Source: Circinella umbellata
Taxonomy: Eukaryota; Mucoromycota; Mucoromycetes; Mucorales; Lichtheimiaceae
NCBI GenBank assembly: GCA_025093555.1
Contig: JAIWNF010000134.1
Location: 1-37,390, forward strand
Direction: 5' to 3'
DNA length: 37,390 bases
Shown here: positions 30,598 to 37,390 of the stretch, in pieces
How positions within the stretch are numbered: the first letter of the stretch is position 1
Layout of the letters: the number at the start of each line of letters is the position of its first letter
The notes under the pieces: generated by a model
The model's input: only the letters and a program-made list of their open reading frames with translations
Database searches by the model: none
What the model was told of the DNA's origin: nothing
Position numbers and translations under genes: made by a program

Positions 30598-31610
30598 GAT
30601 TAATCCGTCCAGCAAGAAACGTATGGACAGCACCTATTTTTTTTGTAAAGAAAAGATCTACATCATCGAACGGTTCTTCCTTACGTTTAGTGTGTAACTT
30701 CAAGGAATTAAACAAGAGAACAATTGTGGATCCATTTCCCTTACCACATATCGATCAGCTATTGGATTCTTTGGGTGGAGCAGTATGGTTTTCAACCTTG
30801 GATGCAGCAAGTGGTTTTTGGCAAGTGCCCCTAGATCTGGAATCTCAAGATAAGGCAGGCATAGTTTGCAGCAAAGGTGTTTTTACATGGAATGTAATGC
30901 CATTCGGAATGGTTTCAGCAAGTGCTACGTACCAACGATTAATGACGACACTACTGGGTCCATTTATTGGTCGATTTTGTTATGTATTTATTGACGATGT
31001 AATTGTATTCTCGCGTACACTTAATGAACATGTAGATCATTTACGTCAAGTATTTGAAGTGTGTCGTGCAGCACAACTTCGTTTAAAAACATCTAAATGT
31101 GTATTTGCCCAGCATGAAGTAGAATATTTAGGACACAAGGTCTCCAAGGAAGGTTTATCCCCATGTATGCGAAACTTAGAAAAGATTATCAAGATGAAAC
31201 CACCAAAGGATATTCACCAACTTCGATCATTTATTGGACTAACAAATTATTATCATCGTCATATATTTCATTATGCTCATGCATACAAGCCTTTGACAGA
31301 TTTATTGAAGAAAGACAAAAGCAAGAAATTTATTTGGGGACCGGAACAAGATGCCGCTTTCACACGTTTGAAGATGATACTTACATCACCTCCTATTTTG
31401 GCATTTCCTGACAGAGAATCTCAGCAAATATTGAGTGTAGATGCAAGTGGTGAAGCCATTGGAGGAATTTTATCACAAGCTCATGCTGGATTGCCTGAAA
31501 ATGAACAAGTAGTGGCGTATGCATCAAGAACACTAAGAGGATCAGAAGTTAGATATGCAGCGACGCATTTAGAAGCTTTAGCAGTTGTATGGGCTACTCG
31601 TCATTTTTAG
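30546..31610 (+). pseudogene. gypsy pol: reverse transcriptase and RNase H start
   Basis: Ty3-type reverse transcriptase. VDKLLELGLIRP enters the fingers, LVCNFKELNKRT follows, the first catalytic Asp is in STLDAASGFWQ (residue about 86 of the frame), MPFGMVSA comes next, and the active site FIDD is at residues 148-151. The connection and RNase H-like part (LSVDASGEAIGGILSQ, VAYASRTL, HLEALAVVWA) follow. It ends prematurely at TAG 31608-31610 because of one extra T in a T-run near 31605. Confidence 0.92.
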
Positions 31611-31815
31611 ACATTACTTAGAAGGAAGAAAGTTTATCTTACGTACAGATAATGCAGCTGTTGCCTTTATATTTAACAACCCAAACCCAACAAGTAAATT
31701 GCAACGATGGGCAGCCGCCCTAATGGACCTAAATTTTAGTATCGAACATCGACCTGGTCTGGGTAACCCTGCTGACCCTTTGACAAGACTAATTGTTGGA
31801 GATGATGATAATTAA
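31585..31815 (+). pseudogene. gypsy pol: RNase H C-terminal part
   Basis: Continues the RNase H after the one-base shift: RHYLEGRKFILRTDNAA carries the late catalytic Asp, followed by SKLQRWAAALMDLNFSIEHR and the NPADPLTR tail, the usual end of this domain. The frame closes with TAA at 31813-31815, so the integrase is not fused to it. Confidence 0.88.
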
Positions 31816-31961
31816 ATATTTTATATGCTAAATATTTTACTGTAACGCAATCGGAATCAATTGGAATTATGCCCCTATGCCACTTTAGTTTAGTATTATT
31901 TTATTTCTTTTACAATTATTATAAATACCTGTATGATTTTAAATAAAAAGAAAACCCGGAC
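31816..31961 (+). other. Spacer between RNase H and integrase ORFs
   Basis: AT-rich DNA with stops in all frames, containing a TATA-like ATTATAAATACC near 31917 and ending AAACCCGGAC just before the integrase ATG. In most Ty3/gypsy elements pol is one frame here. An intron is possible (an AG occurs near 31951), but no strong 5' splice site was found. Confidence 0.45.
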
Positions 31962-33314
31962 ATGGATTACCCAAAATACATTGCACTATATTATTTTTTA
32001 ACTGATAAAACTTTTCCAACGGGAGCAACAGAAAAAGAAAGAAGGGCGATTCGTGCCCAATCTAGGCGTTATCAAGCCAAGAATGGTCCTTTATACCGTG
32101 TCTTTAATATGGAGCAAGGCTACAGAGAAGTGTTACATCAAGGAAACGTAGAGGAAATCACTACACAAGTACATTCAGAAGGTCATTTTGGAGTTAAGAA
32201 AACTCTGCAACATTTGAAATTACAATATGATGGATATAAATTATTAGAAAGAGTCAAAAACATTGTTCAGTCATGCCCTGCATGTCAAGCAAGAAAAATC
32301 AAGAGCCCTTTAAGAAATGAACCAATGCGACCTATACCAACACCTTCGAGACCCTTTTATATGGTTGGATGTGACGCGATAGGACCAATAGACCCAATCA
32401 GCAATAGACAACACAGATACATTTTAGTAGCAGTTGATTATCTTACAAGATGGCCCATTGCAGCTCCAGTACGATATATTACAGAAACAACTACAACAAA
32501 CTTTCTTTATCATCAAATAATTAAAAACTATGGTGTGCCAACGTATCTACTTACAGATAGAGGATCTAACTTTACGTCGAAATATGTAAACAAGTTCTTG
32601 AAACAATTAGAATGTAGACATATAACAACTACAAGCTTTAGATCACAAACAAACGGATTATGTGAAAAAGTAAATGGAGTATTAGTGCAAACATTAGCCA
32701 AGTTAATATATAATAATGAAAACACAAAGGATTGGGACAAATATGTAGATTCAGCTCTACTAGCAATACGAACTGTACCGAACGAAACAACGAAAATGTC
32801 TCCAGCAATGCTACTTTACGGCTATGATTTGCGAACACCAGCAATATGGCAAGCACCTACATCAGAATATAAAGAACCAGAAATTATTTCAGAACTAGTT
32901 AAAAGAACCCACATAATACATAATTTTATCAATCATATTCGGCAAAAGGCTATTAAAAATACAGAAGTACGGCAGCAGTATGATAAAAGAAGATATGACA
33001 GACGAGTTAAGGAGCGGCGGCGATTCACTCTTGGGGAGCAAGTTCTAATGAAGGATAATGTCCCAGTTGGCAAATTTTCAGCACGTTGGCTTGGGCCAAT
33101 GACAGTAACAAAGGTGTATGAAAATGGAACTTATATGCTACAAGGTCCTAACGCAAGACGATTAAAAGGAACAGTCCACGGCGATAAACTGCTTCCTTTC
33201 TATTCACATAAAAAGATGCTTCCAGATAGACAGGTGCAAGTAGCGGCAAGGAAATATCAATCGTGGATAGACAACAAGGATTCTATGCAAACTAGGAGTG
33301 TTATTTCGGTCTAG
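31962..33314 (+). CDS. gypsy integrase, separate ORF
   Basis: A 450-codon intact frame. The N-terminal zinc domain is His71, His75, Cys105, Cys108 (HSEGH ... CPAC). The catalytic core has Asp138 (GCDAIGP), Asp199 (LLTDRGSNF) and Glu235 (NGLCEKVNG), so the D,D-35-E spacing is exact. A C-terminal GPY-like part follows (ARWLGPMTVTKVYENGTYML near residue 375). It ends at TAG just before the purine tract and 3' LTR. It would insert the cDNA. It has its own ATG, which is unusual. This is the only fully intact pol domain here. Confidence 0.93.
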   Translation: MDYPKYIALYYFLTDKTFPTGATEKERRAIRAQSRRYQAKNGPLYRVFNMEQGYREVLHQGNVEEITTQVHSEGHFGVKKTLQHLKLQYDGYKLLERVKNIVQSCPACQARKIKSPLRNEPMRPIPTPSRPFYMVGCDAIGPIDPISNRQHRYILVAVDYLTRWPIAAPVRYITETTTTNFLYHQIIKNYGVPTYLLTDRGSNFTSKYVNKFLKQLECRHITTTSFRSQTNGLCEKVNGVLVQTLAKLIYNNENTKDWDKYVDSALLAIRTVPNETTKMSPAMLLYGYDLRTPAIWQAPTSEYKEPEIISELVKRTHIIHNFINHIRQKAIKNTEVRQQYDKRRYDRRVKERRRFTLGEQVLMKDNVPVGKFSARWLGPMTVTKVYENGTYMLQGPNARRLKGTVHGDKLLPFYSHKKMLPDRQVQVAARKYQSWIDNKDSMQTRSVISV

Positions 33315-33324
33315 AGGAGGCGAT

Positions 33325-33681
33325 TGACATGATGCTAATAGGTATTCGGCCTAAATAACATCAATCAAATATTATCATAAATTTTGTAATACAACATGTT
33401 TTCTCAATTGAATTCCACTAAATTTTAGTCTCGTTATACTAACTAGTTTAGTATATTAATATTTTTGTATGTTTATCTCTATGACCCATTTCATTTCATT
33501 TTCATTTATGTATTATTTATTTTATATTGTTCAACCTTCCAATTGACTTCCGAAAATCATATGCACAGAATTAGTAAAGTAATTATAAAAGAAAAGGAAA
33601 AATCAATAAATAAAAATCATCTTTCTTTGCAATTTAAAATTTTACACAAGAAAGGATCATCCCTTAACTTTACGCGTGACA
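33325..33681 (+). repeat. 3' LTR
   Basis: Partner of 15925-16281. The differences seen are one T fewer in a T-run near 33383, one extra C near 33404, C to T near 33480 and C to T near 33626. The low divergence dates the gypsy insertion as recent. Confidence 0.92.
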
Positions 33682-35614
33682 TATTGAAATGGGACCAGAA
33701 GCATTGGAGTTTGAAGAAGTTGAAAGTTGGCTTGATTATGCCACTCAAAATCCCAATCAGCCACTTTATATACGATACGTGGGTAGATGTACTGGCCCCA
33801 CAACCCCAGTTGACCGACATCTTGAAGATATTGCACATGCAGGTGGTGTTCTTGGGTATTTTTTGCAGGCTTTACAATAGGTTGACGTTATATCATTTGA
33901 TCAAGCAACTCTTTTTGAGTTAAATGCCGCTCATTATCAAGCTGGTACAGCTACAGCTCGTGACATCGATCTCCGTGAGCAGATTATTATTAATTTTTTT
34001 GGTTTGGACAACTTGATGAATCAACAACCCGGCGGCTTGCACGCATCATATATGCCATGACGCCTAATATTTATTCGTCACCAACAACTATACCCTACAA
34101 CTTTTTTTCAAGACTTTTTTACACATTCAAATCTTACCGACAATGAACCATGAATTATTGAATCAATGGGTCACTGGGTACATGAATTATCAATGCAAGC
34201 TAGATATAATAGAGAAGCCACAGATACAATCAACAATCCCATGTCTCATGATTATATTGAAGCCATTGCCAACCAAGCAACACTGCAAAGATTAATCAAT
34301 GATCGACTCGTTTCAATAATAATTGGAAAAGATGTTACCTTAAATGCGTTTAACAATCCATCTCGTTTTCGCACTAATGATCCGGGTTATTCTCCAACAT
34401 TGACATGAGAAAATTTATTTCGACTTTGTGCCTGGTCACAGAATCATAGACAATGGAACAATAACGATGAAACTTCGGTTCAGGAAGCATTTCCATTAAT
34501 GATATGTACCCATAGTTAGGTAACTAAATAAGCACTAAGATCATATATCATTCCTCTCTTTTCTAAAAAAAAAGTACTTATAAATGTACAAGAACTGACA
34601 CTTATACCGTTTATATTGATGTTTTTAACCAATATTGTAGGTACTAGTAACTCGGCGGCGCCAGCCTTAAATCAATTATGACTATATCTTCATCTTGGTC
34701 TCCAATTGTTATTTCAACTTTGCCATATAAAGTCTCTTCAGCCGCCCGCCTTTGCTAACTTTTTTCATACGCATGAAAGTTATATCGGTTATGTTGATGT
34801 ACCACGAATTGTCCATTATCCTGCCTTAGAGTGGTTATACAACTGAGATAAAGGCACTTTTCGAATGGCCAATCGGCAATCGCAATTCCCCATATAGATC
34901 CAGGACTTCCAAAATATGGTGCATGCTCTCGACAGCTTTTGCGAATAATCGACCTTACATCGGCAATAACAACAATTATCAATAAAGTAACTGTACATGT
35001 TTTACAGAATAATAACACCGATTCTACTAGAACAGTTGTAATGTTGATTTAGGATCAATGTAATCCACAATCAGCAACCCTTGATGCACATATACAACAA
35101 TTGTATAATGATTTAAATGCCTCCAAAGATGATTACCAACAATACTGACAACACCGATTATTACGTTAACGACCAGCTGTTCGCAATATCAACACATAAG
35201 CCTTAGAATTGGCATCAGCACGGCGAATCGAATTGGGTGTAGAAGCAGAAGGTCAGCCATTTAGCAACGTCTGAGATACTGAGAAGTTCAAGCAAATGCA
35301 CTTTGGAAAATAAATCTACCAGATTTACACTTACATATTAGCCATAACAACAAAGAACAATGGCTCCAGTGGGCCTGTTCAATTGATCAAGAAATCTATT
35401 CTTATACAAGCTCTCTTTATAGATCTGCATTTGTGATGTATGAATGACATCCATTGTACAATATCCTTACCACATTTCCCCCTAAAGATGTGCATAACGA
35501 TATCTGGATGAAAGATCCTGAACTTATCAGACGCTCATCAACATGGTGGTCTTGTCAATGACATTCCTTCCTAAAGATCATTCTGCTCCACAGGTACAAT
35601 TAGGGATTCTCATG
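33682..35614 (+). pseudogene. GIY-YIG-like protein gene, 3' part, many in-frame stops
   Basis: Continues the frame of 15604-15924 after the LTR element. It reads EMGPEALEFEEVESWLDYA, then PLYIRYVGRCTG...DRHLEDI, which recalls the Tyr-x2-Tyr-Val-Gly...Arg pattern of GIY-YIG nucleases (tentative), then HYQAG, GHWVHELSMQARYN and NDPGYSPTLT. Stops in the best frame are TAG 33878, TGA 34058, 34151, 34406, 34679 and 34844, TAG 35050, TGA 35146, TAA 35167 and 35197, TGA 35272 and 35445. Clear shifts are few (near 34857, 35285 and 35530). The gene is rich in Gln, Asn and Leu. It is cut again at 35615 by an inverted-repeat element, and 36598-36670 may be its last codons. It has no reverse transcriptase motif and no assured function. 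Confidence 0.5.
34515..34640 (+). other. Possible intron in the GIY-YIG-like gene
   Basis: Starts GTTAGGTAAC and ends TTTTAACCAATATTGTAG. Splicing out these 126 bp joins ...ICTHS to TSNSAAPALNQL in frame, while the unspliced reading meets TAG at 34517-34519. The 3' end with an upstream TTTAAC branch-like motif is good; the 5' end is weak. If real, the gene was a spliced nuclear gene. Confidence 0.45.
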
Positions 35615-36485
35615 AGAGCCAAAGAACCGGAACCAAACCGGAACTAAACCGAGAAAAGTCGAGACAATTCTATGGAAAGAACTGACCAGAACCGACTCAG
35701 TTCTACATGGAAAGAACCGAGAATCGACATTATAATTTAGTAAACTCTTTAGATTTTTAACTTATGATGGGAAAAAACATTAATTGTGAAAATAAAGTAT
35801 GAAGATTTGGAACGTAGGGCTTCTTTTTTGTATAAACAAGTATAAACTATTAAAGAACAAAAGTATAATGCATTTTTTTAATTATAAAAAAAAGAACTAG
35901 TAATTTTTTTTTAGCAGACTGGAAAGGAAATATCAAAATAGATACTCAGCAACTGGTTTTCCCTTCTTTTCTTTCTTGCATAATCACTTTCACAAATGTA
36001 ACAACAGTACTTTTTTTTTCTATCATTTAACACGCTCATTATTTTCTATTCGTACTTCTCTAACTTCCGTTAACACGACTACTATTATTTTTTAAAAGTA
36101 ATTACTTTTACAGATATAACAGCAATAACACAATGGCTGTTCGATGCATATTTATTTTTATGAATTACCAATAGTACGTTTCTTTCTTCCATTTAACACA
36201 GCTGTCATTTACTTATTTCTTTTGCTAATTACTTTAAGAATGTAACAACAGTAAATTTCTAACTTCCATGCAGTATGACAGCTTTGAATAAAATATTCAA
36301 TAGTTGCTGATATTATATATTTTCACTTCAAAATAGAGCTGCATACAATACTTAAAGTATGTATTTTTGCTTTTTTTGATGATAAATGGAATTTAATTAC
36401 TTTTGTTTTTTTTATTATAGTTGTGGCTGCATATAAAAATTTTATTGTGCTTATGTTTTAAGATTTCTGTTTTTTTTAAAAAAAC

Positions 36486-36518
<33 letters not shown>

Positions 36519-36596
36519 CCATTAAATTACTATCGTCGGCTCCTCAGTTCTTCTTGGTTCTTCTCAGTTCCTCACGGTTCCGTTCGGTTCGGCTCT
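35615..36596. mobile_element. Inverted-repeat element with GGTTC/GAACC-rich ends (MITE-like)
   Basis: The left end AGAGCCAAAGAACCGGAACC and the right end, inverted (AGAGCCGAACCGAACGG), share AGAGCC tips and repeated GAACCG/GAACTGAG motifs over about 100 bp (35615-35735) and 60 bp (36537-36596). The interior is AT-rich, includes a long A-run (36485-36516) and encodes nothing. No clear target duplication: left flank TTCTCATG, right flank TACTACAC. It interrupts the decayed GIY-YIG-like frame. Confidence 0.65.
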
Positions 36597-36907
36597 TACT
36601 ACACTGCGCGAAAAAGTTGATATCAAGTTCTTTGAAAACATCCTTCTAGTTTGCTATCAAGTTGTTTGAAAAAAAAAAGAAAAAAAAAAGATGCAATATG
36701 TGTAACAGCCAAAATTGGGTAATTGTGTTCCTTGATTTCCTTTTATATTAGCAAAACTATTTTTGATTTTTTATAAAAAAGAGTGCTAATCTATAATATG
36801 TCATGATTCATCATTATTCTTATACATCCCCCAACTTTTTTTTTCAGCTCTCTTTAACACATGCTATTACAGTTCTCGTTTACTATAATAAGAAAGGATT
36901 TAAATAG
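36597..36907. other. Mostly non-coding; possible tail of the GIY-YIG-like gene
   Basis: 36598-36670 reads TTLREKVDIKFF... to a TGA and could be the end of the interrupted gene. The rest is AT-rich without recognisable features. Confidence 0.3.
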
Positions 36908-37015
36908 TTTTTTTATTGCGTTGCTTTTTTATTGCGTTACTCTTTTATTGCGCTACTCTTTTATTGCACTACTCTTTTACTGTGTTACTCTTTTATTGTG
37001 TTACTCTTTTATTGC
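36908..37015 (+). repeat. 16-bp minisatellite
   Basis: Six to seven tandem units of TTTTATTGCGTTACTC with small variations (GCGCTACTC, GCACTACTC, GTGTTACTC). The overlapping open frame (36861-37169) is a translation of the repeat and is not called as a gene. Confidence 0.85.
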
Positions 37016-37390
37016 TTCTTTATTTTTTTTTGTCAAGAAAAAAAAAACAAATATAAAAAGAATATTCTATATTATTAAGATAAATCTATATTTATCTTTG
37101 ACATATAATTTCCTATCCTACAATGATAGATTGACTTTTTGTTTTAGTTTCAATATGCCTAATACATGACATATGTTTTTTATTATATTATATTATTATT
37201 GAATGCACAAATATTACTCGAACTATATTTGTTATGCCCATTTCAGACAATAAAAAAGACCGACCCTCCCCCCATAAATTCACAAACGTAAATGTATATT
37301 ATTGCAATGTGTAATAAAATATATCATTTGTGACGGACGCTATTATGTAATGTGTCAAAGTTAATATAAATAGCGGCAGCGTTTAACAAT
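37016..37390. other. Non-coding AT-rich right edge
   Basis: No gene, repeat or RNA element seen up to the window end. A TATA-like ATATAAATAGCG near 37364 could belong to a promoter or an LTR beyond the edge. Confidence 0.35.

Larger units (their letters stand above)
15925..33681 (+). mobile_element. Ty3/gypsy LTR retrotransposon carrying a 12-kb nested insertion
   Basis: Two 357-bp direct LTRs (15925-16281, 33325-33681) begin TGACATGATG and end GCGTGACA and differ by about two substitutions and two one-base indels. The target duplication is TATT (15921-15924, 33682-33685). The order gag, protease, reverse transcriptase, RNase H, integrase is that of Ty3/gypsy. The coding part is about 5.0 kb once the foldback element at 16581-28631 is removed. 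A purine-rich tract, AGAGGAGG (33313-33320), precedes the 3' LTR. Gag is open if the insertion is excised; pol has two one-base shifts. Confidence 0.93.

Noticed and set aside
15604..36670. Penelope-like element, suggested by the GIY-YIG-like patch
   Set aside because: No reverse transcriptase blocks were found in any part of the reconstructed frame.
36861..37169. 102-codon ORF with hydrophobic repeats
   Set aside because: It translates the 16-bp minisatellite; the pattern has no other support.

Overview
The window looks like transposon-rich nuclear DNA of an early-diverging filamentous fungus, most likely Mucoromycota. This is inferred from high AT content, short GT...AG introns of about 50-126 bp, and the mix of DIRS-like, Ty3/gypsy, LINE and CACTA elements. 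No rRNA, tRNA, CRISPR array or bacterial operon was seen. Almost every recognisable coding region belongs to a mobile element, and most are broken.

Left part (1-7168): a minus-strand DIRS-like tyrosine-recombinase retrotransposon (318-7168) keeps its terminal inverted repeats and an internal complementary region. Its Gag-like, RT/RNase H and tyrosine recombinase frames carry many nonsense codons and shifts. A 1,946-bp non-autonomous DNA element (2937-4882) with arrays of CGGATG hexamers at both ends splits the RNase H region and has an exact 10-bp target duplication.

Middle left (7168-15603): a minus-strand five-exon gene for a coiled-coil protein with AT-hooks (7392-9032); the 5' half of a LINE on the plus strand (about 9170-11778); a 394-bp near-perfect inverted duplication (11779-12752); a 5'-truncated LINE tail on the minus strand (13091-14204) with a 16-bp target duplication; then about 1.4 kb of non-coding AT-rich DNA.

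Right part (15604-36670): a multiply nested locus. A decayed gene with a GIY-YIG-like patch (15604-15924, resuming at 33686) is split by a Ty3/gypsy element (15925-33681, 357-bp LTRs, TATT duplication). Its gag is split by a 12.05-kb foldback element (16581-28631) with 2.65-2.75 kb inverted arms. The centre of the foldback holds a diverged relative of the hexamer element, itself split by a CACTA transposon (19667-25020, GTA duplication) with a spliced Tnp2-type transposase and a second gene. That second gene's product shares a motif with the coiled-coil protein at 7392-9032. The gypsy gag-pol overlap carries a canonical -1 frameshift heptamer followed by a predicted stem. A 982-bp inverted-repeat element rich in GGTTC motifs and a 16-bp minisatellite lie near the right end.

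All calls come from reading the sequence by eye. Family names rest on motifs and architecture, not on searches.
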